The translations under genes and the position numbers were made by a program. DNA of 64,000 nucleotides from Lachnospiraceae bacterium. GTDB lineage: Bacteria; Bacillota; Clostridia; Lachnospirales; Lachnospiraceae. Under the pieces are notes generated by a model, which saw only the letters and a list, made by a program, of their open reading frames with translations, had not been told where the DNA came from and did not search any database. Every line of letters begins with the position of its first letter. Positions within the stretch are counted from its first letter, which is position 1. Where the stretch lies: contig JAILNQ010000023.1 of NCBI GenBank assembly GCA_024691425.1, positions 46,869-110,868 of the forward strand, read 5' to 3'. Below are positions 48,961 to 57,050 of the stretch, one piece after another.

Positions 48961-50499
48961 TTATTCGGCCAGTTTTCTGATGAAAACAGTCTGCCCGTCA
49001 TTCCCCTCTATTATTTCATGCATGTCGCTCACAAACCCAGACATGCCTGTACTCTTCTGGAAAAAATCACTCGTAAGGCAGTACACATTATGCTCCCTGA
49101 CCGCCTTGAAGTCGGCAAAAAGAGAGTTCTTTTCTATCAGATCAGAAACTGATCCTATCTCCCCGTCTATCGTGCTGTTGTATATGAGAATGTCGGCTGA
49201 GCGGGCCTGCGCATAGAAGTCCTCCATCTGCATGCTCATCGTTCCCATGCCCGATTTTTTCCGTGCATCTTCCGGAATGTATTTCCCTCCAGCCGCTTCT
49301 ATCATGCTCGTGATGTAGTCGCCCGGTATTCTCACGTTTATCATGCCCGTCGCGGATACGTAAAAAAAAGCTGCAGTCTTCTTCGGCTCTTCATCCTTTA
49401 CGATCCCGGAGATTTTTTCGGATTCCTTCCGGTAAAAATCCACCGCCTCTTCTTCCTTTCCGAAAAGCACCCCGTACAGTTTTATCCATTCAAGCCGGCC
49501 GAGCGGCGTCTTTTCATAGCTCGATGTCTCAACCAGTACCGGAATCCCCAGCTCCTCCAGTTTCTCCTTCACTTCCGGATCGTGAAATATCATCGTGTTC
49601 TCTATGGCAAGGTCGCATCCTTCAGAAAGTATCAGCTCATAGTCAGGAGCCCGGTACTTCCCGGCATAGACGATCCTGCCGTCACTCATGTACTGCCTGG
49701 CCTCATCAATATGCCAGTCCTTTTCTTCGAGTCCTGAAAGCCTTATGTCATCGAGCGCGCCGATCTGCCGCACAAAATCCATAACGGATGTCGATGCGAG
49801 ATAAGTCCTTTTGAGAGGCTCAATAAGCGGAGTCACTTCCACCGGAATATCATCCGGCACATTCTCGCCTTCCGGAACGAGCAGATAATCACCGGTTCCG
49901 TATATGCTGATAAGCCTGTACGGACCGTACTCTTTTACATCGAATCCCTCGGCTTCCGAAAGCTCCAGCTTTCCTGTCGGCTTACAGCCGTTTATGATGA
50001 TATCTTCCGTCTTTTCCGGACGGATCCCGAACTGACCCCCTCCGGGTTCATCGTTAATCTCATTTTCATCCCCGCCGTCTGCTTTCCAGATCAGAGTGTA
50101 GCTGATCTCGTGAGGAGTGCTCATAGCAACAGTGTCGCCGACAAACTCGAACGGTTCATCAAAGCTTGCGACCGGCACTGTAAATGTTGATTTTCCGCCG
50201 GGATTCTCGTTCTCATATTTTATCCCGTCTGCTATGACATAGTCGTAATTCTCGCTGCTCCAGATGAGCTTTGCGTATGATTTTCCGTCCTTTTCTATGA
50301 TCTCAACAGGCGAGAGGATATGTGCCCTGCCGCTTCCGCCTTCCAATGTTATGTTAACCATTCGGGGCGCGGGATTCTTTTCTTCAAGATCAGAAGTAAC
50401 CCCTTGCATTTTGCAAGAGGTTACTGAGATCATGCATAATATGGCAATGATATATGCAAGCTTTTTACGCTTATAAGCATACCTTGACTTTATGGTCAT
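48961..50499 (-). CDS. BtuF-like ABC substrate-binding lipoprotein with an N-terminal accessory domain
   Basis: Lipobox SVTSC; accessory domain VNITLEGGSGRAHILSPVEII...FTVPVASFDEPF; C-terminal SBP domain YLASTSVMDFVRQIGALDDIRLSG...LGRLEWIKLYGVLFGKEEEAVDFY. Confidence 0.85.
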   Translation of the reverse strand: MTIKSRYAYKRKKLAYIIAILCMISVTSCKMQGVTSDLEEKNPAPRMVNITLEGGSGRAHILSPVEIIEKDGKSYAKLIWSSENYDYVIADGIKYENENPGGKSTFTVPVASFDEPFEFVGDTVAMSTPHEISYTLIWKADGGDENEINDEPGGGQFGIRPEKTEDIIINGCKPTGKLELSEAEGFDVKEYGPYRLISIYGTGDYLLVPEGENVPDDIPVEVTPLIEPLKRTYLASTSVMDFVRQIGALDDIRLSGLEEKDWHIDEARQYMSDGRIVYAGKYRAPDYELILSEGCDLAIENTMIFHDPEVKEKLEELGIPVLVETSSYEKTPLGRLEWIKLYGVLFGKEEEAVDFYRKESEKISGIVKDEEPKKTAAFFYVSATGMINVRIPGDYITSMIEAAGGKYIPEDARKKSGMGTMSMQMEDFYAQARSADILIYNSTIDGEIGSVSDLIEKNSLFADFKAVREHNVYCLTSDFFQKSTGMSGFVSDMHEIIEGNDGQTVFIRKLAE

Positions 50500-52072
50500 A
50501 CCACTTACCCTTCGTTCCTATAAGAGCGAGGTCGAACTCTTCATCGAGGGCGGGAACAGGCACATCGAACCCGTACACTTCCTCCGTAGTTCCGTCAGAG
50601 TATTCAACAGTGTCCGTTGTCGGCTCAAGAAGCGCGGCACCGTCTTTTTCGGCATCTTCCGCAGTTCCCGGGAAGAGATTTACTATGTTCTTTGATGCAA
50701 GGCTTATATGGATGGACATCTTTCCGTCTTTTACGGTAAGCTCGCCCTTTCCGTCTTTTGCTTCATTAACACGGAACATCGAGCTGTCGGTCGAAAACTT
50801 TGCCTCATAAGTTCCGTCTTCAAGCTCTGCCGCTTCAGAAGCTTCGTCAGATGCGAAAGAACCTCCCTCTATGGCCGCCTTCGTGTGAGCAACGTAGAGG
50901 TCCTGAACTTCCTTGATCCTTCCGAGTCCGGCGATCTGGCAGTCTATTGAATCAAATGCACCTGATGCTGCAAACATGCTCTTCCAGCTGTCATCATCAT
51001 CCCCTGCCATATCGTTGTTTGCATGGTCTCCGGCAACAACCATGAACGGACGCAGAATGACTTTCTTATATCCTGCTGCCCTGACATCTTCAATGACGTT
51101 CTCGCATGCCGTTTCTTCAGGTTCCCCTTCGACGGTTCCGATGAATACGTTGCCGTATCCGAGTTCTTTCATCTGGGTTGCCATCTGGCTGTAGCTTATC
51201 TTTGCAACGTGGGCGGTTCCGTGCCCCATGAACACGAATGCAGTTGAATCCTTATCGGCATCTTCAAGCGAGCCGTACCCGGCAGTCTTTACCGCCTCAG
51301 CAACTGTCGCTTCGGCAACCGCTTTCTTATCCTCGTTGATGACAGTCGCATCTTCACCTACTTCTCCGAGAAGCGGCTCAGCTATAATTATGCTTTCGAA
51401 CTTATCAGCATAACCGTCTGCCGCTTCCCTCAGCTCATCATATTCCGCCCCGTGCATGAGGTGCGTAGGCTGAATGATAAGATTCTTTACGTTGTTCGCA
51501 ACCGCACGGTCGAGCGCCTGCTGCATGTTGTCTATCTTCTCGCCGTCCCTTGCCTGAACGTGATTTATGATTGTCTGTGCAGTGAACGCTCTTCTGACCG
51601 ACCAGTCAGGAGCAGCGGCCTGTATGGCTTTTTCTATGCTTCCGATATCTTCGGCTCTCGAATCGTTGAAAGACGTTCCGAAGCTTACGGTCAGTATTTC
51701 ATTGTCTCCGATATCATCTGCATTTAACGGATCATCCTTTGAGGCATCTCCTGTATCCCTTCCGAAATAGTCGGGATCGGCATAATCGCCTTCAACAAGT
51801 TCCTTCTGCTCGTCTGTAAGCGCATCCCATGCCTTCTTTGCAGCCTCACACTGACTGTCCGTCTCATCGGTTCTTTCCTGAACGTAGATCGCATCGATGA
51901 GCGCTGCAACTTCATCAGCCTTTGCCTGATCATCATCGGTGCTCTCATCAGTTTTTGCCGGAGCTGCTTCTGGCTCATTATCTGCAGCATAATTTACCGC
52001 TACATTGGCACACCCTGCAAACATTGATGCCGACACGGCTGCGGCGATCAGAACAGCAATTTTTTTCTTCAT
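50471..52072 (-). CDS. cbiK: Exported lipoprotein CbiK-type (sirohydrochlorin) cobaltochelatase with accessory domains
   Basis: Signal peptide/lipobox MKKKIAVLIAAAVSASMFAGC; CbiK core LTVSFGTSFNDSRAEDIGSIEKAI, IIQPTHLMHGAEYDE, FVFMGHGTAHVA; C-term domain DGTYEAKFSTDSSMF...VPVPALDEEF. Start 52072; the longer ORF start (52141) lies upstream of the terminator. Confidence 0.9.
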   Translation of the reverse strand: MKKKIAVLIAAAVSASMFAGCANVAVNYAADNEPEAAPAKTDESTDDDQAKADEVAALIDAIYVQERTDETDSQCEAAKKAWDALTDEQKELVEGDYADPDYFGRDTGDASKDDPLNADDIGDNEILTVSFGTSFNDSRAEDIGSIEKAIQAAAPDWSVRRAFTAQTIINHVQARDGEKIDNMQQALDRAVANNVKNLIIQPTHLMHGAEYDELREAADGYADKFESIIIAEPLLGEVGEDATVINEDKKAVAEATVAEAVKTAGYGSLEDADKDSTAFVFMGHGTAHVAKISYSQMATQMKELGYGNVFIGTVEGEPEETACENVIEDVRAAGYKKVILRPFMVVAGDHANNDMAGDDDDSWKSMFAASGAFDSIDCQIAGLGRIKEVQDLYVAHTKAAIEGGSFASDEASEAAELEDGTYEAKFSTDSSMFRVNEAKDGKGELTVKDGKMSIHISLASKNIVNLFPGTAEDAEKDGAALLEPTTDTVEYSDGTTEEVYGFDVPVPALDEEFDLALIGTKGKWYDHKVKVCL

Positions 52073-52095
52073 GTATTTTTCCTCTCTTTCAGATA

Positions 52096-52130
52096 ATATA
52101 AAAAACTCATCCAGTGACCGGATGAGTTTT
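52096..52130 (-). terminator. Intrinsic terminator in the cob operon leader (riboswitch expression platform)
   Basis: Minus strand AAAACTCATCC-GGTCACT-GGATGAGTTTTTTATATT (stem 52130-52120 / 52112-52102). Confidence 0.85.
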
Positions 52131-52199
52131 AAGCAACGCATAACAGACAGGGTTTCCCCTATCTCATACGATACGTAGGCTAATTACTCGTAGCCCGGA

Positions 52200-52405
52200 C
52201 ATGTCCTGTATCGATAAGCGGCAGGTCTCCTGGCTCGCAGATCATCGCATGACGTTTGCCTTCCCGGATTTTCCCAGTGACGTTTCAGACATAAGTCCGT
52301 AACGGCATGCTACCTGCATACAGTGACGAGTTCGCACAGGCCTTCAACCTGTTTCCCTTTTAATCTTTTCAGCTGCTGACGTCTGAAAAGAACCGTTTAC
52401 CTTTT
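52200..52405 (-). ncRNA. Cobalamin riboswitch (limits approximate)
   Basis: Minus strand B12 box AGCCAGGAGACCTGCC (52235-52220) and upstream AAAAGGGAAACAGGTTGAAGGCCTGTGCGAACTCGTCACTG core; directly upstream of the cob operon. Confidence 0.93.
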
Positions 52406-52453
52406 CTGTATTCAATTACGAAAATATTACCACAGACAAGCTGATGGGGCAAC

Positions 52454-53848
52454 TCATGTCCCTTCAACGATATTCTGCATCCAAACCCCGCTTGCGGAAA
52501 TGGCAAAACCTATGATGACCTTAATGAGTGCCGTACCCTCGCATATGGCATATATCGTCACGATTCCGAGGGATGTGTATCTGGCAAGCACGAACGCAAG
52601 CGGAACACCTATGACAATAAGAAAACCGCTGTCGAACAGGAATGTGATGAAAGTCTTCCCGCCCGCCCTTATAGTGAAATACAGGCTATGGCACAGTCCG
52701 AACAGAGGCAGAAGAACTGCGGTCACGCGCAGGAAATCCCTCGCGAGCAGTCTGACCTCTTCGGTCGTGTTATAAAATCCCGGCAGGAGATGTGCTACGC
52801 CGAACAATATCGCCCCCGTAACAATGCAGCTGCACGTTACGAACACATTGATCTTCAGTCCGGTCTCCTTTGCCTCTTTCATCTTTCCGGCTCCGAGAAG
52901 CTGTCCGACCATTATCGCTACCGCATCTCCGAATGCGATGAAGCATATAGCGAAAACATTGAAGAAGGTGGAATTGATGTTGAGTCCCGCAACGACTGCA
53001 AGCCCGCGCGTTGAATAGCTCTGCTTCTGGAGCACTATTCCTATGGACCATAGACTCTCGTTCAAAACGAGCGGAAGTCCGGTAACGCATACCTTCTTTA
53101 CGAGGTTTCCGGAAACGCGGAACGTCTCATAAGCTCCTTTGATGTAAGTCTTGATGTCATTGTGCCTGTGCGTCCACATTATAACTATGGCCGCCTGAAC
53201 GAATCTTGATATCGAAGTCGCGATAGCCGCACCGGCAACACCGAGCACAGGGAATCCGAACTTTCCGTAAATCAGGACATAGTTGAGTACAAGATTGAGA
53301 AATACCGCAACAAAGCTTGCCCTCATCGGGACAACGGTCTCACCGGTCTCACGCAGGGTGGAGGAATACACGAACTCGGCCGCCTGCGGAAGAAGTCCCG
53401 CGAGCATGAACATCATGTAGATATGTCCGTATCCGAGCGTTGCCGCAAGATCTCCGGATTCCGAACCCTCATGAAGGTAATACGATATGAGAGTCTTATC
53501 CATAAGACCGAAAATCATAAGCCCGGTGAGCATGATGAATCCGCAGATCACTATCTTGATCCGGAACGTATCTCTGACGCCCTCATTGTTCCTCTGTCCA
53601 TAATACTGCGCAGTGAAAATCCCCGCTCCGCTTATCGCTCCGAACAGGCACAGCTGGTACACGAACATGAGGTCGTTTGCGATCGAGACCCCCGACAGCT
53701 GCTCCGTGCCGATCCTTCCGACCATCAGGTTGTCGAGCATATTGACTATGTTCGATATGCCGTTCTGGGCCATGATCGGGAGTGCTATCGTAAACAGCTC
53801 TTTATAGAATTGTTTTGAACCTATGAATCTTCGCATAAAAAAACCCAC
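52454..53848 (-). CDS. MATE family efflux transporter
   Basis: 464 aa, 12 TM; FTIALPIMAQNGISNIVNMLDNLMVGRIGTEQLSGVSIAND. Start either GTG 53848 or ATG 53836. Confidence 0.93.
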   Translation of the reverse strand: MGFFMRRFIGSKQFYKELFTIALPIMAQNGISNIVNMLDNLMVGRIGTEQLSGVSIANDLMFVYQLCLFGAISGAGIFTAQYYGQRNNEGVRDTFRIKIVICGFIMLTGLMIFGLMDKTLISYYLHEGSESGDLAATLGYGHIYMMFMLAGLLPQAAEFVYSSTLRETGETVVPMRASFVAVFLNLVLNYVLIYGKFGFPVLGVAGAAIATSISRFVQAAIVIMWTHRHNDIKTYIKGAYETFRVSGNLVKKVCVTGLPLVLNESLWSIGIVLQKQSYSTRGLAVVAGLNINSTFFNVFAICFIAFGDAVAIMVGQLLGAGKMKEAKETGLKINVFVTCSCIVTGAILFGVAHLLPGFYNTTEEVRLLARDFLRVTAVLLPLFGLCHSLYFTIRAGGKTFITFLFDSGFLIVIGVPLAFVLARYTSLGIVTIYAICEGTALIKVIIGFAISASGVWMQNIVEGT

Positions 53849-53907
53849 TGAACGTGGGTTCCTCCGTGTAACAAAAGAAATACTAAAGGGCTCGCGGTGT
53901 AATATTA

Positions 53908-54081
53908 CTTAAGGTCGCTCGGCGATGAGAATCCTGCTTCGCAGGATGCGCCTCGCGGACTACCTCTTAAGGACGCTCGGCGATTCAAATCCCGCTTCGC
54001 AGGATGCGCCTCGCGGACTACCTCTTAAGGACGCTCGACGATTCAAATCCTGCTTCGCAGGATGCGCCTCGCGGTGTTATA
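53908..54081. repeat. Three tandem 58-bp palindrome-containing repeats
   Basis: Units begin CTTAAGG at 53908, 53966 and 54024; each contains ATCCYGC-TTC-GCAGGAT and GGCGAT...GCGCC. Confidence 0.9.
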
Positions 54082-54121
54082 AGGAATCTTCCCACTTCGT
54101 GGGCCCCTCCTTATAACATAT

Positions 54122-54193
54122 GCTGACGTCGGGAATCGGACCCGAGACCTCCGCACTACCAATGCGGTGCGCTACCTACTGTGCCACGTCAGC
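54122..54193 (-). tRNA. tRNA-Thr(GGT)
   Basis: GCTGACG...CCGCA-TTGGTAG-TGCGG anticodon arm (GGT), TCGGGTCCGATTCCCGA T-arm, CGTCAGC acceptor. Confidence 0.93.
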
Positions 54194-54248
54194 GGACTGA
54201 AAAGAATTCTATCATAGTGCATGCCAAAAAGTCAATCCTGACAGGCCT

Positions 54249-55220
54249 TCACTTTTTCATTCTGTTGCGAAGACCTCTTGCAATGCGCCGGGGAAGATAG
54301 AGCACTCTGTCGATCCTCTCGTGGAATTTAGCCTCATCCTCATAATACATGCCCTGATAGATCCTGTTGCGCCTTATAGCGTCTTTCGGATCCTGAAAGC
54401 ATATCCTCTGAAGGAAATCCGAGATATAGCCGGGAGCAAGGCATTTTGCGGCGGATGAATCATTCCGCAGTATCGGTGCTTTTGCCATCTTCAGATAGAG
54501 CTCATCGTCACTGTCGACTTTTCTTATGTGCTCGATCACGCTGTCAAAATCCGGAAAATCATGGCAGTTTATGAAACTGTCCGGATTGAATTCTTTTGCG
54601 ATATCGGGGTTACCCCAGTAGATCGGAACCGTCTGCGCAGCAAAGCTCTCCATAATCTTTTCGGTCGTATATCCTCTTGAAGAACTGTTCTCAAATGCGA
54701 TCGAGAACTTGTATCCTTTCGAGAATTCGATCTTATCGGCAACAGGTCCGCCGACGTTGTTGCGGTATCTCCCGCCTGACGCCAGAGGCTTGTAGGTTGC
54801 CAGACTGTCGATCATCTCAAGCCGCTCAGGGTCTGAGACAGCATTGCTTATCACAAAGCTTGCGAACTTACGGTTTACAAGTTCTTCATCGGACATAGAA
54901 GGTTTCTTTTGCGCCAGTTCACAAGCGCGGGGATACAGTACATAATGCGGAAGCCGAAGATACCGGTCATAAAAATCTATCTCCGGGAATCCCATGCCGT
55001 AGTCGACAAGATTAAAGTCGGGCGCTATATTTTCACCGGTATAAAATATCTTCGCGCAGTCATACTTCAGATGTTTCCTTCCGAAGATCGAGCAGAAAAC
55101 AAACTCAGGATCATCTGATATCTCAACATCGAAGTGCGAGTTAAGTGCATCCATTATGAAATTGTCATGCGGATCAAAAACATCCCAGAAATCCGTGAAT
55201 GCAATCCTGATCTTTTTCAT
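54249..55220 (-). CDS. Glycosyltransferase family 10 (alpha-1,3-fucosyltransferase-like)
   Basis: KYKFSIAFENSSSRGYTTEKIMESFAAQTVPIYWGNPDIAKEFNPDSFINCHDF, the GT10 signature region. Confidence 0.88.
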   Translation of the reverse strand: MKKIRIAFTDFWDVFDPHDNFIMDALNSHFDVEISDDPEFVFCSIFGRKHLKYDCAKIFYTGENIAPDFNLVDYGMGFPEIDFYDRYLRLPHYVLYPRACELAQKKPSMSDEELVNRKFASFVISNAVSDPERLEMIDSLATYKPLASGGRYRNNVGGPVADKIEFSKGYKFSIAFENSSSRGYTTEKIMESFAAQTVPIYWGNPDIAKEFNPDSFINCHDFPDFDSVIEHIRKVDSDDELYLKMAKAPILRNDSSAAKCLAPGYISDFLQRICFQDPKDAIRRNRIYQGMYYEDEAKFHERIDRVLYLPRRIARGLRNRMKK

Positions 55221-55831
55221 TTCTCGAGTATCTTCCTGACCTTCACCTTTATCCTCGACAGAGCGTTGTCCGTCGACTTCTCATCTCGGCCGAGGATTTT
55301 TGCTATCGCCGTGTATTCAAGTCCGGTGAGCCTTAAGTTAAGAACCTTCCGTTCAAAATCGCTCAGGCTGTCGTATATCCTCATCTCGAGGTTCTCAGCC
55401 TGTTCTCTGTCTATTACCATGTCCTCAGGACTCATTCCGGCCTGCGCGAGCAGCATTTCAGGTATTCCCGCACCGTCACCGGAGCCGTTCTCCGCCTCAT
55501 CCTCGTAGATCGAAATATATGAATTCAGAGGAGCATGCTTCTTGCGGTTTCCGGCTTCAACGGCTTTGTACATCTGCCGGGAGACGCACAGATCCGCAAA
55601 AGTATAAAAGCTCGCGTCTCTTCCTGCATCATAGTCACGAACTGCCTTATAAAGTCCGATCATGCCCTCCTGAATGAGGTCTTCCTTATCGGCGCCTAGA
55701 ATGAACATGCTTCCGGCTTTCCTGCGGACAAGCTCCTTGTATTTTTCGATTATATGCTCAATGATCTTTCCGTCGCCGTCGCGAAGAGCTATGATAAGCT
55801 CCTCATCGGTCATTGATTCATAATTGGTCAT
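55217..55831 (-). CDS. sigH: RNA polymerase sigma factor, SigH-like
   Basis: 204 aa; ADKEDLIQEGMIGLYKAVRDYDAGRDASFYTFADLCVSRQMYKAVEAGNRKKHAPLNSYISI; next to rlmB/mrnC/cysS as in Firmicutes. Confidence 0.92.
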   Translation of the reverse strand: MTNYESMTDEELIIALRDGDGKIIEHIIEKYKELVRRKAGSMFILGADKEDLIQEGMIGLYKAVRDYDAGRDASFYTFADLCVSRQMYKAVEAGNRKKHAPLNSYISIYEDEAENGSGDGAGIPEMLLAQAGMSPEDMVIDREQAENLEMRIYDSLSDFERKVLNLRLTGLEYTAIAKILGRDEKSTDNALSRIKVKVRKILEK

Positions 55832-55849
55832 ATCCTTAACCTTTCAGTG

Positions 55850-56599
55850 TCATTTCTTCCCGGACAATCTCTGTCTTACGGTCTCGAACATGAGAACACC
55901 GGCAGCAACCGATGCGTTCAGCGAATCTATATCTCCTCGTGTCGGTATTGCGCACACATAATCGCATTTTTCTCTGACAAGCCTGCTCACTCCGTCACCT
56001 TCGCTGCCGATCACAAGTCCTATCGGACCTGTGAGATTCTGCCCGTACATGATCTGCCCGTCCATGTCGGCGCATGCGAACCATATTCCTTTTTCCTTCA
56101 GCTCATCGATCGTTCTTGCGAGATTCGTGACTTTCGCCACAGGCGTATAGTTTATCGCACCGGCGCTGGTTCTTGCCACCGTGGCCGTAAGTCCGGCCGC
56201 GCGGTTCTTCGGAATTATCACGCCATGTGCTCCGGCCATATTCGCGCTTCTTATGATAGCGCCGAGATTGTGAGGATCCTCGATTCCGTCGAGCAGTATG
56301 ATGAACGGATCTTCACCCTTTTCGGCGGCCTTTTTCAGAATATCATCAACTTCCGCATATTCATATGCCGCACATTTTGCGATGACTCCCTGGTGATGCC
56401 CGGTAACGCTCATCTGATCGAGTCTTTCCTTTTCTACGAACTTCACCTGAACATCATTCTTCTTTGCTTCACGCTTTATCGTCGATACAGGCCCGTCTGA
56501 GCATCCGTCGAGTATGAAGAGCCTGTCGATCGGCTTCTGCGCCCGGAGCGCCTCTATGACCGCGTTACGGCCTTCTATCGTATATTCTTCGTATCCCAT
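55850..56599 (-). CDS. rlmB: 23S rRNA (guanosine-2'-O)-methyltransferase RlmB (SpoU family)
   Basis: IEGRNAVIEALRAQKPIDRLFI; LDGIEDPHNLGAIIRSANMAGAHGVIIPKNR; LVIGSEGDGVSRLV. Confidence 0.96.
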   Translation of the reverse strand: MGYEEYTIEGRNAVIEALRAQKPIDRLFILDGCSDGPVSTIKREAKKNDVQVKFVEKERLDQMSVTGHHQGVIAKCAAYEYAEVDDILKKAAEKGEDPFIILLDGIEDPHNLGAIIRSANMAGAHGVIIPKNRAAGLTATVARTSAGAINYTPVAKVTNLARTIDELKEKGIWFACADMDGQIMYGQNLTGPIGLVIGSEGDGVSRLVREKCDYVCAIPTRGDIDSLNASVAAGVLMFETVRQRLSGKK

Positions 56600-56602
56600 C
56601 TT

Positions 56603-57037
56603 TTATCCTGCCTGTATAATATCCGCTGCGATCTTTATCAGTTCCGTCACCCTTTCCATGTCCCCTTTAAGATACAGGTATCCAATGACAGATTCAAATC
56701 CCGTAGCCTTCCTGTAATCACCCACGGGGGCATTTTTTGCAGGAGTCGGCGATTTTGCATTCCTGCCGCGCCTGTATATGGCCAGTTCTTCTTCACAAAG
56801 AAGCCCGTTTTCGATCATATGGTCTATAGCCTTTGCCTGGCTTACCGCTTTTATGTATTTAACCGCCTTATGGTCCAGCGAGTTCGCAGGACAGTTTCCC
56901 TCAAGAACAACGGCTGTTTTAACAACGGCCCCGTAAATGCTGTCCCCAATGAACGCAAGGGAAAGCGGTGAATACTGTCCGGGATCGTCACCCTTGACCG
57001 AAAAAACATCTTTTATCTCATCAAGGAAATCGCTCAT
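56603..57037 (-). CDS. mrnC: Mini-ribonuclease 3
   Basis: YSPLSLAFIGDSIYGAVVKTAVV; YRRGRNAKSPTPAKNAPVGDYRKATGFESVIGYLYL. Confidence 0.94.
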   Translation of the reverse strand: MSDFLDEIKDVFSVKGDDPGQYSPLSLAFIGDSIYGAVVKTAVVLEGNCPANSLDHKAVKYIKAVSQAKAIDHMIENGLLCEEELAIYRRGRNAKSPTPAKNAPVGDYRKATGFESVIGYLYLKGDMERVTELIKIAADIIQAG

Positions 57038-57050
57038 CGCCTATCACCTA

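Noticed and set aside
52073-52141. N-terminal extension of the cbiK ORF (MRCLKLIRSLDEFFILSEREEKY) as a leader peptide
   Set aside because: It runs through the intrinsic terminator; the real start with signal peptide is at 52072.
53908-54081. Possible CRISPR array
   Set aside because: The 58-bp units are directly contiguous with no unique spacers, and no cas genes are present.
53925-54116. 63-aa ORF over the 58-bp repeats
   Set aside because: Translation simply reflects the tandem repeat (LLRTLGDSNPA.../LKDARRFKSCF...); no RBS or family support.
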